Shown: positions 1-15,100 of the stretch, in pieces
Position numbering within the stretch: position 1 is the stretch's first letter
How the letters are laid out: the number at the start of each line of letters is the position of its first letter
Assembly (NCBI GenBank): GCA_014549065.1
Contig: JACDOX010000012.1
Coordinates: 9,061,413 to 9,125,412, forward strand
Length of the DNA stretch: 64,000 nucleotides
Reading direction: 5' to 3'
Origin: Cardinalis cardinalis
Taxonomy: Eukaryota > Chordata > Aves > Passeriformes > Cardinalidae
Program-made: the position numbers and the translations under genes
Notes under the pieces: generated by a model
What the model saw: only the letters and a program-made list of their open reading frames with translations
Databases searched by the model: none
What the model was told of the DNA's origin: nothing

Positions 1-2439
1 TGATGATCTGGCCAGGGACACAGGGAATTTTGGATGCTTACCTAGCCCCTTCCACTGTTGTCCATATATACTTGGCCTTATTTCAGGTGCACCTCTTTCC
101 CTCAGTTACTATCGAATAAAAGCAGAGAAGATTTAAAGTCTGTACTGTGTAAGAACTTCGGGGATACACTTAAAGAAGGGCAGACCCTCGGCTGCCCATC
201 ACACACGGCAGGGGGGCACGGTAGCCCGGGTGTGCCACGGCACGAACGAGCTGCACCTGCACNGGCAATCCCATTTCAGGGCAACATGTGCATGGGAACA
301 CACTCTGGGCCTGGAACCACCATCCTCCTGGCCTCAAGAAACACAAGAATTTCCTTATTCCATACTCACATTGATTGAAACAGATCATTCTCTAGTCGAG
401 AAATGAAAACAAAGTTTAGTAATGGAATTGATTTTAAATTGTCACNATTTATGCATAAGAGCATGCTTTGCATCTGACAATGTAAGTGTTCACATTTTGT
501 TTATATTTTTATTGAATTAAATTTATTTTATTTATTTATTTTATTATGTCTTTCAGTTATGCTGGGTTGAAATTTATCCTTGTGATTAGGTAAATTCAGT
601 GTAGCTTTCACCTGCACCATATCTCTATTATTTTACCATTTTGAAGGTAAAAATCATTTAAACACTTATTAAAAAGCTCAAAGGAAGCCATGTAAGCATA
701 AAGAGGGAAACAATGCCAAAGATGGAGTCATCTGCAAGAAAAACAAATGTTCCAAGCACTACTTACACATGCACGTTCCCAAGTACTGTAATATAAAATT
801 CCTGAGCCAAGAGCAAGGAATAGAAAGAATTCATGTTAAAACTGTTAACAACTCCCTATGATGAAATCAGAAAGTTTAAGAACAACAATTTTGGAGTTAA
901 AACTCACAAGAGATGTTAAGAAATTGAATCAGGGCAAGAATAAGTCCTTTTAACTTCCTGGTGCATTCCAGGTATTCAATTACTTCACCNAAAGTGCTTG
1001 GTCAAATAATAAGCAAAGAAAAAGGAAGTGCCCCAGGAAACACTTGATCAACATGCCAGAAAAGCACTCTGAAGTGGTGCACGATTTCTGCACCAATGAT
1101 ATCCATGAAAGTACTATTGAACAGCTTTCCCAGGTGAGCATTTCCCTCACACATCATGGATGGAGTATATAGAGCAAACAGTAAGAAATAATTCTTCTGT
1201 TTTTAGAAAATTTATAGTTAGGGTTTGTTCTTACACCCTGCTAACCATTACCAATATTTCCTAATTTTTACATATTATGAACCAATGGCACAGATTCCAA
1301 GCAAACAGTCCTTTAACAGCTTTCTCCTACCTTACCTGAGAGTACCACAGTGCAGACACCCCATTACTGCTGATGGCTCACTCCTGTTTTGATGGGTCAG
1401 GTGTGGGGACTCCATGCAGGAAGTCAGAGCTGAAGCAGGTATCTGCTTTCTGTCCCCTCNACAAATTTGGAATTTTACCCTTTTCTAAAACGGTGCAGTC
1501 TGTAGATGATTCCCAGCCCTACACACCTCCTCCCGTGCAAAGCAGAGTGGGGGGCCATTTTCGCAGGCTCTTGCAGGCNCCTCATTCAGTTGTCAGGCTG
1601 CCTTTTTTTAAATTTTGCTTTGCTACTGCTACTTCCATTTTTAAAACAGAGTTTGTTCCCAGATTTCAATTTGTGCTTTGTTAAAGACTAGTCACTGATC
1701 ATCAAGATGTTGTTTTTGCTGCCATGGCTTCTGCTTTTAACTTGTGGCCATGTTTCCAAGGCCTTTGTCATCCCTTAAGCTGCACCTCATAACAAGAAGC
1801 AGCTGGTATCAAGCTCTGGTTCACACAGCAAGCTTTTATTAACAAATTAATAACAAACCCAGCAGGCCTCACACAGTTACCCAAAGGCCAGGGCTTTTTA
1901 CTGGCACTAAATAAAGTACTTTTAAAGGTCTGCTGTGCACCAAAAGGCACCGTCCGTCAGTTGCACTGTGCCAATGTGCTAAAGTCTGCGTTCTGAACCA
2001 CTGATGGTAAAGTCAGCTTAGGGGCTGCTACGGTCACTGGAGCAACAGGACTCTGCTGCAGCTACAGCAGCAGAGGCGCAAGGGGAGAAGAAATAGCTCC
2101 ACCTGGTGTACCAGCGTGTTCCCGTGATTTTGCTGCTCACGGCTCCCTTGACTTCAGCAGCANGAAAATGCTTCAGAGGATGGGGTAGTTCAGTAGCAGT
2201 TTAGGATCTTCTGAGAACAAGTAAATGAAGTAAACACCTGAGTACTGTGGAGATGGTAAAGTCTCCACTATGAAATAAGTGTAACAACATATTAACATAA
2301 GGGTTACCTTTTGCTTCCAGAAGAAGCTCTTAGGTTATTATCTCCTCTATTTCAAAAGCCTGGTAGGGAGCCTATTGCCGTGGAGAAAACCAAACTACAC
2401 TGCCAAAAAAGCCACTCTGAAGTGCAGGAGTTGCATATT

Positions 2440-2795
2440 CTCCAGCAGTGGCAAATTAAAGACATTTTCAGGTACAAGAAAGATGGAGAGACTCTATTTA
2501 CAAGGGCATGTTGTAACAGGACAAGGGAGAATGGTTTTAAACTGAAAGACAGCAGGTTGAGATACACCGATAGGAAAAANATCCTTACTGTGAGGGTGGT
2601 GAAGCACTGGAACAGGTTGTNCAAAAAGGTTGTGAATGCCCCATCTGTGGAAGTATTCAAGGCCAGGAAGGATGGGGCTCTGAGCAACCTGGTCTAGTGG
2701 AAAGTGTCCCTGCCCATGACAGGGATGTTAGAACTGGATGATCTTTGAGGTCCCTTTCAAAACAAGCNCGTCTGTGATTCAACATTCTTGGTTCT
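2440..2795 (+). mobile_element. CR1 LINE 3'-end fragment
   Basis: Read on the plus strand, this has the typical 3' part of avian CR1. It includes the segment specifying aggctgg-type phrases such as 'tgagggtggtgaagcactgg', then 'gatctttgaggtccctttc', and ends in a tgtgattcaacattct tail related to the CR1 terminal octamer repeats. It is a 5'-truncated, degenerate copy. The apparent 128-residue open frame over it is a remnant, not a gene. Confidence 0.85.
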
Positions 2796-2880
2796 CCCAT
2801 TACAAGAATCTTTACCTCACTGAAGCAAAACTTCAAGCTTTTGGCTTAGTACTTTCCAAGTTCCTTTTGTCTTATTAAAC

Positions 2881-2937
2881 ATGCTAATTCCTAATTTCAT
2901 ATGATGCACATGCTAATTCCTAATTTCATATGATGCT
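2881..2937. repeat. 29-bp tandem duplication
   Basis: Two near-identical 29-bp units starting with atgctaattcc lie head to tail, at 2881 and 2910. This is a local duplication with no visible function. Confidence 0.85.
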
Positions 2938-3004
2938 TTTCATCTATACATGTTTTCACCCATTTTGAAAGCAGTTAAAAATAAACAAAGGTTAGAAATA
3001 ACTA

Positions 3005-3010
3005 TTTATT
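3005..3010 (-). promoter_or_regulatory. candidate poly(A) signal of LRRCC1
   Basis: The plus strand reads tttatt, which is AATAAA on the minus strand. It lies about 140 bp beyond the LRRCC1 stop codon, a plausible distance for the main polyadenylation site. Confidence 0.5.
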
Positions 3011-3148
3011 ATGAAAATAATGTAAAAACATTTGTCTGCTCCCTGAACTATCAAAACATACAACAAAGACTTAGTTCTCTAGAAAACAAGGAAAAGTGCA
3101 TTGTAGTGGATGAAACTGCTTGTGTAATACACATTTTTAGTATAAATA

Positions 3149-6100
3149 TTAATAATCTTCAAAGTCTTGTTGAATATCATTCAGTGCATGTGTAAGTCGT
3201 CGTATTTTATTTTCCATGGCTTTTTTATTGTTTGCCATTTCTTGCAGAAGCTCCCGCATTTCTTCTTCAACAGAGTAGACCTGAAAGAGCACANAGAGAT
3301 GAAGAAGAATTCTTGCTTTTCTTAATACACCTAAGCCCATATAATCTTGGCAATTTTTAACACTGATCAGCAGTGCAAGAGTTATATGCTTATGTTTGAA
3401 TATGCAATGCATTACTCTTGATACTGGATTCAGCAGCAGAGTTTTTTTCTTTAAAAAATGTATTAATCTGCTGGGAGGTATCAAGTACTGTATCAATATA
3501 GAAAACTTATTACAGAAAAAAAAAGCACCAGTTGTCATGTTAAGGAAGAATGCAGTAGACGAGAGAAACAGTAACAGTTAAGGTTGGCACAGGTGAGTTA
3601 AATGGATTATCTGGCATAGTCATCATTACTCCTGCCTGTATGGATAAGGAAATATTTAGCTATTGATTCCCAAAAACTGCATAGCATGGAGCTTTACTCT
3701 GCTTGAATAGAAAACATTACAATGGCATAAGTCTAGAGATTTTCTGCCTTTGCAAAGATTGAGTACTAAACCAGGACTGTTTCCATCCAGTCAGCCTGAN
3801 AGATTCAAACAGGAGACTTCCAAGCACCACTCTTGTAGCAGCTGAAGAACAAAAATGCAAATAGAATAACTGTAAAAATTGAGTATTAAAATTACTTTTT
3901 CATTTGCTGCTTCAATTTGTTTTTCCTTTTCATTTTCCAGGTGCAAGAGTTCTTCCTGATGTGCTGCCAAAACTGACTCAAGTTTTTTTCTGAAGGCATT
4001 ATCCATTTTATGAAGCTTTTCCACAGCAATCCTAAAAAAATTATTGAAAAAAAAATCATGGTCTTGCAAATAACTTAAGTATTTTGCTTTGTCCAGTTCT
4101 GCCTTTGATAAGGTTTTAATAACATAAGCATGAATACAATTATATATTGGCATCAGAAGTGTCCTGTTTGCTCAAGTACAATTTCTAGCTTTATGTACTG
4201 TGTTTAGGACCTCTGGCATTCTCTAAGGAGAGGCATTTAATCACTAGCAAAGGATATGAAGATTAGGGCTTGCTACTGTCAACATGAACAAGAACTCCAC
4301 CTATTTTCAACCATCTCCTTATGCTTTCAGTTCCCAAGAAGTGAATGAACTGTGTGATCCTGTNAACACCCTCTGAGCCTGTGTCTCACAGAAATAGGAA
4401 AGTGTCTCCTTCACCATAAAGAAACATTTCTTTAACTGCAAGCAAATTCTGCTTATAAGGGATAATTCTTAAATATGCAAGGCAATTTTATACAATTAAT
4501 TTACAACAAAATTCTGAAACAAACCAGAATTATTTAGAACAAAAATTTCAGTTTCAGTATTGATCTTCTGACAGTTTCAAACACCAGTACTACTGACTGT
4601 TTGAGGTGGTTTGTTTTGTTTGGCTTTTTGTTATTGTTGTTTGTTGTTGATTTGTTGTGGTTCTGTTTTTTTCTTTTTATGCAGTCTTATTAACTAGCTG
4701 GTATTTTCTCAAGAATAGTTGGGAGGAAGGAAGAAAAACATGAGAAGGGGGCCAAAGAATAAAGTAAAAATCATCAGTTTAGCAAACTTCTCCATCATTC
4801 CAGAAAGATAAGAAATAATTTTTCAGATTATGAGTACTAGTTTCTGTATCATCTCATATTTAACNATTAATTGATTGAAGAAATTGACAGTAAGAGGAAC
4901 AAGAAAAGAAATTNTACATTTTGCTGTTTGTATGGGAAAAGAATGACAGGTAATTTAGAAACAGTCTGTCACAGACTGAAACAGTGATTAACAGACACCA
5001 AGTTGGGCAGGAGTGTTGATCTGCTGGAGGGCAGGAAGGCTCTACAGAAGGGATCCGGGCAGGTTGGACTGATGGCACGAGGTCAATTGTATGAGGTTAT
5101 TTTCAAAGAAAATGGAAATAATGATGTTCAGATGCCAAATGCTCTAACTGAATGCCAATTCCATAAAGTAAGTCACCTCTACAGCAAGAATTCCTTCTAG
5201 GCCCAGTTTGTAACTGGGCTCACCAAGTAGTTAAAAAGGTATTACACATTCTTTCACCCCATAATCAAGCATTTCTGCACAGTTATTAATAGTGCAACTC
5301 TACAGTAACTGAGTAGTCACAAAATAAATTATTTAAGTGTTTACCTTTGAGTTTGAAGACTTTTATTTCTCTCTTCAATCAGCTTCTTCTCTTTGAAATC
5401 AAAGTTCTCCTTCATTTGTTTAACCTGCACCTCCAGCTGGCTTAACAGCTCTCCTTTACCTTGCCACCTCTTTTTCAGTGCACTGAAAATAAAATGCACA
5501 TAATTACAATGAATGTAAATACCACTTCTTAGCAAGGCTGAAAAGTTTCTCATGCTTCCATTTTTCCTCATTTCTGTGGGTTTTAATAGCAAGCAAGAAT
5601 AACTTCACAGCAGTGTTGCATACAATGATCCCAAAGAATTATTGTGATATTTATGTATCACCTGTGTGCATTCTTAATGTCATCAAGTTCTACTTCTTTT
5701 TCTTCTAGCAGTTGCTTTAATTCCTCTTTTCTTTCATTTTGCCTTTCTAATTTTTCCATTAGCTTTTCACATTCAGCAGCTTTTTCATCCAACTGTATTT
5801 GAAGCAATTTCTGAGCTTCCCGATTTTCTTCATGGTGTTTTTTGATTTGTTTATCTTTTTCTTGTAAGCCCTTTAAAAGATAAATATTTTAGAACACACA
5901 AACTCCCTTAATTTTATTGTTTCCCCTTAAGAGTATGTGTTTAGTCTATGATGGAATANAGCAAAGAACAACATAAAAGTTTACTCCTCTTAATCTATGA
6001 AGAACACTTAGTAAAGTGATAGTTACTTCATCTGAAAGAAGTCTGAATTTAAAAAAAAGTCATCAAAACAAATCTGAAGTTGAAAGCAAGATAAGAAAAA

Positions 6101-9100
6101 AGTTATTCTGAATTCTTATTCTACGTAAGAGTTGAGTAAACAACTTATATGTAAGTCACTGAGCTCACAATCTGTGTAACAATGACTAATNCATCTATCT
6201 TTGACTGATGTAACATGCTATAAAACTTTGATTACTAAGCTAAAGTTTTAAGTCTGTAAATGAGACAAATGGAATTACTGGGACAAAACATATTACTTCT
6301 GCTGCCAAAATACTATTTTACAAGAACAAAATAAATAAAAAATACTTATGTTGCAAAAATAAATGTGAAGCAAACTTGAAAAAATTTTTCCTNTTCTTTT
6401 AAACATTCAGAATTATGCTATCCTAGTTTCACCTCTCGCAAAATCATTATCAAGAATACACAGAAGCAAGGCAAAGAGAAGAAGGTCTGTACATAAATAT
6501 GGTTCAATGAGAGATTCAAAGTAGTATCACTGTGCATCTTTTTAATAAAAAGCTCTCTTCTGCTCTCAGTGAAATGAATTGCCACTGACAGCCTGACTGT
6601 TATTGCAGACCCAGCTTTTATCAAAGGGTTTATGATAGCTAAAATTAAGACTTGCAGTGAAAGTTAAGCACACAAATTGTCAGATACGGCACTTACTTCT
6701 TTTAGTCTCCTAATTGTTTCTGTCTGATCATCCACTATTTTGTTTTTAATTTTTATGGTATCACTGTCCTGTTCCTTTTGCTTTTTTAATGTGTCAATCT
6801 CATTTGTTAAAACTTCAATTTTTGCCTCCAGTTTCCCCCGATCTTGTGCAAGATGAGCTCCTGGACAAAACAGGATATTGATTTCAAGATGTGGAATGTT
6901 GGGAGATTGGGCTGGGGGAGGCAAAAGTAAGAACCTTACAAACCAAAGGTTTGACTGTTTTTCCCACTGGAAACACTGTAGGGATTTAATCTGTAGGTAG
7001 GTAACACTTAAGAAGAAATGTAGAACTGAAGTTCTGTGTTTTATCATTTATGAAAATTTATCTGAAAAATAGTTGACAATAATTCTTACAGACCCCTGAA
7101 GACCACAAGGTGGTGCTAAATCATAGGAATAGAGAAAAANGAAAAATGCCCAAACTTTTCTTCTCCTAGCATTTAACACTGTTTTAAGATATATACTGAA
7201 ATTTCCATATTAGATTTCCCTACTAGACAAGAAGCATTACNTAACATTATTTACAGATCCTTGTTTTTCTAGTTTCACGTTTAAAAGTCCTTTGTACAAC
7301 TTCATGGCATTTTCACATTTTCAGCAAAGAGATAAACTGTATTCACAGCTGACTCCCACAACTGCTGCTACAGATCCTGTATCAGCCCATGTGCCACAGA
7401 ACATTTATTGCTGTACATCATCTTTACAACTGGGTAAGATCAGGAAGGCATCCAAGGACCTTGTCATCATTAAAACTCTGTTGGAGTGTTTATTTGAAAT
7501 GTAAGATATTGCACACCTTTTTTTTCTGCAAAGGAAAAAAAANCCATTATTTTACCCTGTTCTGCCAACTCCTGCCCCCATATTTTTCTTTCCATTTTTA
7601 ATCCATCAATCACAGATTCCTGGGCTGTCAGCTGGGAAATAAGTTTTACATTTTCCTTTTTTAGAAGTTCAACTTGAATAGCCTTTTGTTTGTCCTCCTC
7701 AATCACAGTTTCAAGTTCTCCAGTTCGGCACTGTACAAACAAACATTGGGAAAAGACAGTAAGATCATTTAAAACAATATGCAAAATTTCAAATCAATTC
7801 TAAGGGGTTAGGGAAAGTAATCCTTAACATACACCAAATTAAGTTAACTGAGAAATATTCTGCTTNCATTTGAGGCTCTATCTGTATCTCATTCCAGTTG
7901 TGAAACACAAATGTTTGCTTCAAATAGACATATTTCAATCCCAGAAAACTGTAAAGCTGACTTCTAAATACCCACTCTAAAGTATTAATGTCATCATAAA
8001 AAACAGTCTAGCATTATAAATGCACAAGTCAAGAAAAGCAAAGTAAAGTAAAGTAGAGATATTAAAAACTGAATCAGAAGAAGACAGAAGCTGGGACGTA
8101 CTTCCACTTCCAATGATAAATATGTATCTTCAATTATCCCAGCTACATTTTGTTTTACAGATTACAGCTATTCAATATAGGTATTTTTCAATTTTATTCT
8201 TAAAAGCATCACTGACTGCCAGAATCATATTCTGTTGAACAACAAAATGTTTNGGCATCCTAAAAATAACAACATGTAGAAGGAGATTAGAAATAGCTGT
8301 GCAGGGGTTGTATTCCGCNCAAGTTTTAGCACAAAGCTGGACTGGATCACACAACCATTCAAAAGTTATGTCCTTTAAATTNAAAAAAATTATTTACAGA
8401 TAATAGTACTAGAATATGTTACCACAAAACAACTGTGCCCACAGGATTTTAAGATTAAAATCTGACACTCAGTAGATAATGAATAATACTTCTAATATTA
8501 TACAACTAGGAGATACTAAGCTGCTAGTAACTAGACTGCATTATTTGTTCAATTACAGTTTTACTTCATGTAAGTGACCAGTGCAGAAGCACATTCCATT
8601 TCTTTGAATTTACAAGGGGTCAGGGCTATTAATGTAGTTCTGATTGACCAACTGATATGTAAAAACTGCTACTGCTTAAAGGGCAAGGAGTGCACTTTCC
8701 AAAACATGAGTGAGTTGACATTTTTCTGTATGGGGAGCAGTGTTTGTGAGAAATAGAAGTGCAAGATGCAAGAATAAAGGCTGATGTGCACTACTGTATT
8801 TTAGTGCAGTAGGAAACCTGTGTCTTTTAGTTAATCAAGCTTGTATGGAATCATTAACTTTTATAGATGAAACATCACAAAAAATAATCTGTGTCGTTGA
8901 AATGTTTTGAAACAAATACCTTTAGGTTTGCTGTAGCTTCTTCATTTGATTTTGTTAATTCTGCAATTTTTGCTTTCTGCTCTTCCACTAAATTTGTCAG
9001 GTCTTGGATTAGACTTGCCATGTCTTTTTCCNTTTGTTCCAACTCAAACAGGGCTTGTTTGTGTTCAACTAGATCAGCAGAAGCTTCTTCAAACTCCTGT

Positions 9101-12100
9101 TTTACCTAAAATTTTAGAAAACAAGACTTGAAAAATGCTACCATTTGGAAAAAAAAAGTGCATATATAAACATAACTTAAAAGTGCATATATATAACTTA
9201 TATAAACATAACATAAAAGTGCATATATATAACATTTGAATTTCAAGTGAAGACACAGAAATTCATCAACTCTATAGGAAATCAGTGAATATCTGAAACT
9301 GGTTTTCTCCTGGTTTATTTGTGAAACTACAACTTGAAAAACTGGTTCTGCCCAGCTGCATACTTGTAAAAAAACCCCAAACCCAACAAACCAAACAAAA
9401 AACCCCAAACAAACAAAAAAAAAAAAAAAACCCAAACAAACAAAAAACCAACCCAACACACAGAAAAAAAAACTTATGGGTAGATGGGAAGCAGAGGAGA
9501 AAAACCACACTTGGGAGCTAAAATCAATGCCTTGATTTAATCTCATTGTTAAAACTGACATTAAAATCACAAAAGAAGGACAAAGTTAATTCAATACTTT
9601 TTTTTCTTGCAACAGAAAGATTTGAAAGGTAAAACCCCTGTCTTTTCTTTTTTCTCTTCTCCCATCTATTTAAAACAAAGAAAACCAAGTTTAAGATGAA
9701 GAATTTAAGATTTTATTTAACATATAAAAAATGTAAATACTAGCCACATAAAAAAATTCCTTGAGGAATTTAGCAAGCAAGTTTTGAATTTGAGTTTCAG
9801 AATATATATCCAAAATTCAATTTTGAAAATTTACACAATAAGGAACTATATTACTAAATGCACTTGTATACATATATTTAACAATAACCTTATCAAAACA
9901 CAAACCAATAAAGAGGTTTTACTGTAATTGAATATATTCCAATTGAAGGTCAACATATTTGAAAAGAAATTAGTAACATCAGACAGAAGGGGTTTTTAAA
10001 ATTTCTTTTGATTAAGTGATTAAGTTCTTCATATGAACAAAAATGTTGAGGTTTTTGAATGCTGATTTGGCTTTTGCTGTCATTGTTCTAATCACTGATA
10101 TTTCAAACCTTTCTACCAGTATTCTTGCATGAATCCTTGGAGCAAAGATCATAGGAATAAAAAACCAACCCAACAAAACACCAAAAAACCACACCCAGAA
10201 TATCCACCCAAATGCAACACATTTAAGAGAACTACAACCCCACCTAGTNTGAGATGAAATGTTCTCTTAAGTCTTACCTCTTTAAACCTTTTTGTTTCGA
10301 TAGTTAAAGCTAAACGAAATTCATCTTCTAACTCTCTGTACTTCTGGTTTGACATGTTAATTTTCTCCTGCAATTCTCTAACACACTGTTCATGCCTCTG
10401 CTCCTCTTTAGCCATTTCTTTTGACAAAGCATCTTGAAATTCAGGTCCATTTAAAGCAACTCGGGTTCCAAGTTCTTTCCTGAAATTACCAAGCATACAC
10501 TTGAGACATGAACTGCAGGATTTCACAATGAATTACATAATAAATAGGATAAATTCCTTCATCTCACAGACAGCCTTCAGTCTTCTCTGACAATGGCCCT
10601 AGCATGAGGAAAATTCTTTTGACTACTGTTAAAAACACCCAAAGGAATATCCTTACTTTTTAATTCAAACATTTGTAGAAATTATTCAATTGTGCTTTTG
10701 CTGTGATTTAGCACTTGTATGCTTTGCTGTTAACAAACATCTGGAAGTGACATTGGAATCAAGGAAAAGCCCTGTACAGCCAGATGCCCTATTCTGCAGT
10801 CAGTCATTCCTTTCACCTTCACCCAACAACTGCTGCTATTCACTCAGACCCAAAACCTGAAGAGCAGCAGCAACAGGGACCTAAAAGGACAATGTTGAAG
10901 CAAATGTACCCTGTACTTCAAGGCTACTCTATTCATCTACTTTAAAGCAAAAAAAAAAAGAATCTACTGTCCTTCACATTATATCTTTTGGAGCTTTATG
11001 AGGTAATTATTTAAAGTTCTCAAAATAAAGCTGTAAGATTCTTCCCATCTAAACCTGCCATTTTCTTAACCTCCCTTATATAATACTATACTTCNTGGTA
11101 CTCTTGATACAGTTTTTACACGTATTTGATTGTATTAGCTGACCACCACAGAACTTAGCCTCAAGTATTCTCCAAAAAAGGGAAATTTTCAAAGAGGAAA
11201 ACAGCCAGGCAAGTAACTCACATGCCACCCTACAAGCAAGGTTCTGCAGAGGCTGCAGAATACTTTGTGTTATTGTAGCATATGCGGCTCTTCAGTCAGT
11301 AATTCAAATATGATTTTATTTTTATCTGATTATTCCTGGATTACAGATCAAGTATTTAAAAAAAAGAATTTGGCCATATTATAAGAGAAAAACCTTTCAC
11401 ATGAAAGGCTGGAAGTTGCCCACACAAACTTATGAGTCAGGAATCTACAAGATATTCCTAAATGAGCAAGAAAATGTGTAGGAAGACATCTACGTTTTCA
11501 CAATGACCATCTCTCCCACTAATCAAAAAANCCAAAACAAACCAAACTCGAACAAAAATGCATCCATACTTTAGAATACATTTAAAAACACATGCTGGCA
11601 ACACAAGCATCTCTATTAACTTGTGAAAAGAAAATAATGACCCCATACCTTTGCTCTTGCTCTCTTAATACAAGAATCTCATGGAGTTGTTTTACCTTCT
11701 CCTTCTGTTGTCGGACAGATATTCGGAGTAACTGTACTTCTCTTTCATTTGCTGATGCTTTAAGCTCTGCTTCTTGCACCTGTTTCATCTGTATCATAAA
11801 GACAAGAGCAACATTTTCTTAAAACTGTATCTAATTGTCATGTTTTATACTAGAACAAAAAGGAACAGGTGCTTTCTAAGCGTTTTTGTTTGGGGTTTTT
11901 GTTTGATTTTGGTTTTTTTTCTTAATATATTGTAACACTTGAAGAAATTTAAGATAAGATGTTTAAAATAAAGTCTTAACTTCCTACAACTCAAAAAGCA
12001 ACCTTGATAAAGAACCAAGGGCATTTACTTAATTTGTAAAGAACTTCTAGGTGTCCTGCAGAAGTGGAAGAAGTGCATTAGCAGAACAATTTCTGCAATT

Positions 12101-15100
12101 CGAAACTCTTTTATTGTAGTACTTGTATTAGTTTCAAACAAAACATTTTTATATGTATTCAACATTAACTTCATTTTTTTAACACTCCACTTCTGTCAAA
12201 ATCTCCATCTTTCTGATTTGTACAGTTCAGAGCTGCTGAACAGAGCTGCTTTCTAATGATTTCACAAAAAATGTAGAATTGGTATAAACACCAGATGGCA
12301 TACTCCACTTTTCCATTTGATGCCAGCTGTTATGAATAATTCTATTTTACAGACTTAAGCCTTTTAAATACAAAACTCTTTTCTGATTCAACATGAAGAA
12401 AAAAGATACGAAAAAAAATATAGAAAAGGTTTTGATTACTCATTAAATGGTAATTCAAAATCAGGACAATTCAGAAGGCTAAGTTTTTATGTTCTACATG
12501 TTAAGCCTTTTCATGAATAATTTAATGAGTAACTTTTAGACCATCACACTATATTCCTTTGTTTTGTGCAAGAAGTGAAGGAATTCTCTCCTAAATTGAA
12601 GCACTTAAGAATGTCAAGCAAGAACACATTTTGACAAAAATGTCAAGGAAGAACAGGGGAATATGGTACACATTTAGATGCATAGTAAACTTACTCATCT
12701 TGAATCCCTTCAAGAAGTCATCTAGTAATGCTGACTGAAGGCCTTAAATAGTCATGGCTACGTGGAATAACCATAATTTACCGGGATGTACAATGAGAAA
12801 GCTCTATGGAATATTCTAGAATTTCTTAATCTTGGAATTGACAGAATAGGCTAAAGGTATATTAAATCTGAACATTCAAAAAGAGGATTTAGTTTTGAGA
12901 GCATCATGATTATTCTTTGAAACATAATTATTAAGGAGTATTTGCTACAGGATCTTTAGGACAGGAAAAAAAAGACCTTCCCTTAATAAAAACAATGTTA
13001 CTACCACCAAAAGAGATGACTTATTTCTACAAACTCATCGAAAGAAAAATAAAAGCCTCATACATCAGTTTAGTGTTTTCATTCTTATAGGATAGAAAAA
13101 ACTACACACACATTAAATTTAGTACTTTTTAAACTGACAGGCAGATACCTGATCTAAACTAAAGGTCACTTCTAGATTCCATAATAGCTCCAGGGTATCT
13201 ACAGCTAAGGAAGAAATGGAAGAGCCACTCAAGTCCCCAACCAGGAGCCTAAAGTAGAGGGTACTTGGATGGATTTGTCAGGACACTCCCTGATTCTCAT
13301 TCCTTNCAGGGAACCTAAACATCAACACTTCCTAGAGCACCACACTATCAGTTCAAAGACTTTTTCAGGATGGATGTGTTAAGATTCATTTTCTCTAAGT
13401 TAAGTAACATAGGAATGGACTAACATAGGAATATAAACAAACAAAAGGAGTATATATTGGAGGACAGTGAAAATTGAACAATTAATTTCTCAGAAAGAAA
13501 TAGTGGCAGTATCTGGTCCAGCATCTTGATCTTATATATTTGTATACTCCACAAAGAGCCTCTGACTACAAAAGCATCATTACCTTCTCCAGCTGTAAAA
13601 ATAAAACCAAAAAATCCCAAACAAACAAACAAACAAACAAACACAAAGCATCACACAAACTAACCAGAATCTTTCATGTTCTCAGCAATTACTGTTTTGT
13701 TCTGGTTGCAATTAAAAGTATCTAATTCTTTAGACCAGCAAAACAAATAGAACCACCAGATTTCCATGCCAGTAGTAAGATGTCTGTTGATTTTAGCAAC
13801 TTTAAAAACTTGTCTTGATCACTCGATGGTTTCAAAAAATATCAACTCTCAGTGTTAAGTACATAGGACTTGTTCTCCTTTATCTTAAGGCCACCATAAA
13901 ATCTGTATTTAAAATTTATATTTATAAAATACATTAATTGATAGTTAAAATGGATACCTGTTATTAACTACAACTATGCAGACAAAAAAGCCCCAGATTT
14001 TACTGTGGAAAACTCAGACTCAGTGTTGGTAAAATCTAGTATTTCTTTGTATTCAGGACTATGTTGCCACCCTGTTGCCAATGCAGGACTATGTTGCCAC
14101 CCTGTTGCCAATGCATAATTTACTCATGAAAAATATTTACCTCTGCTACTCGCTGCTGCAACCTCTGTGTCTCCATCTTGGATAGTGTTTCTTCTAAAGC
14201 TTGCATGGCTTTCTGATATTCTGCTTCTTTATTTCTTGCCTGATTTAGCTCATTAGTAAGTCTTTCAGTTTCATCTTTCAACTGTTGGACATCTTCTTGC
14301 AGTCTTGCTTTGGCATCTCTCTCTTTCAATATCAATTCCTTTAACCTGAGAATAAACGCAGTGAAGTTATATTATAAATGTTTTACTTGTAAGTTTCATG
14401 TTCAATACATTGAGAAAAAGGCATTAGTAGTTGATGTAGCTACACATCTTGTTTTTTACTGTGTTTTACTATTTATAGCACTATCATATGAAACTGTTTA
14501 AAGAGACATAAACTATTAATTAAGTCATGTGCTATGCTAAGCATTACTATCTGGAGATTCATTTTAAAAAACCTGAGATGGAGACAACCTCATAGATACA
14601 CCCTTTAGGAAATGACATTCCAGTATTACTTTGCTTTACAGGAACATAATAAGCCTCTTATTAAAAGATGGTATATAAATGCAGATGGGTATAAAATAAA
14701 GGTAGGAAGTGAACCTAAAACAAAAAGGGAAAAAAGGGAAATATTCACAGTCAGTCATGGATGGTAACTCAGGAAGCACGTGGCTTAGTTCTACCTAAAA
14801 GAAAATAAGGCTTTGATAAATACAATACAGTTAGAAAAAGCCAAATGGAGCAGACATCTCCAAAAATAAGGAGATCTTTGAAAAAAAAAAAAGCTGCCGC
14901 TCAGAACACACAAGGATGATGACATCTTCCTCTCTGACGATGTGCTAGGCTTGCCCTGCACAATACATTGCCTATGGGCTGACTCTAGCCTGCCAGAAAC
15001 ATTTTTGTTCTAATGTGCTGTGCAGAAAAAAGCAAAGAATGCTCTAGGTGTATGTGGAAAGGGAGACTGGGACACAGAAGGCAGAAGTATGATATGGGAC

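Larger units (their letters stand above)
1..3148. other. 3' flank of LRRCC1, no gene recognised
   Basis: This stretch lies downstream of the minus-strand LRRCC1 stop codon. Apart from a CR1 fragment (about 2440-2795) and a short tandem duplication (2881-2937), I see no exon with convincing splice borders. The short open frames at 58-378 and 1373-1684 match no family I recognise and are probably chance. The sequence is AT-rich with a few isolated n positions. Confidence 0.6.
11789..14140 (-). other. large LRRCC1 intron
   Basis: This 2.35-kb intron has no exon-like reading frame that I can support. It holds a short (caaa)n microsatellite (13619-13643) and the 30-bp tandem duplication at 14054-14113, whose end lies only 27 bp from the next exon. 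Confidence 0.7.

Noticed and set aside
9106..9570. 154-codon minus-strand frame rich in Phe, Val, Leu and Gly
   Set aside because: It is produced by the A/C-rich low-complexity tract. The overlapping real LRRCC1 exon (8920-9105) is in a different context.
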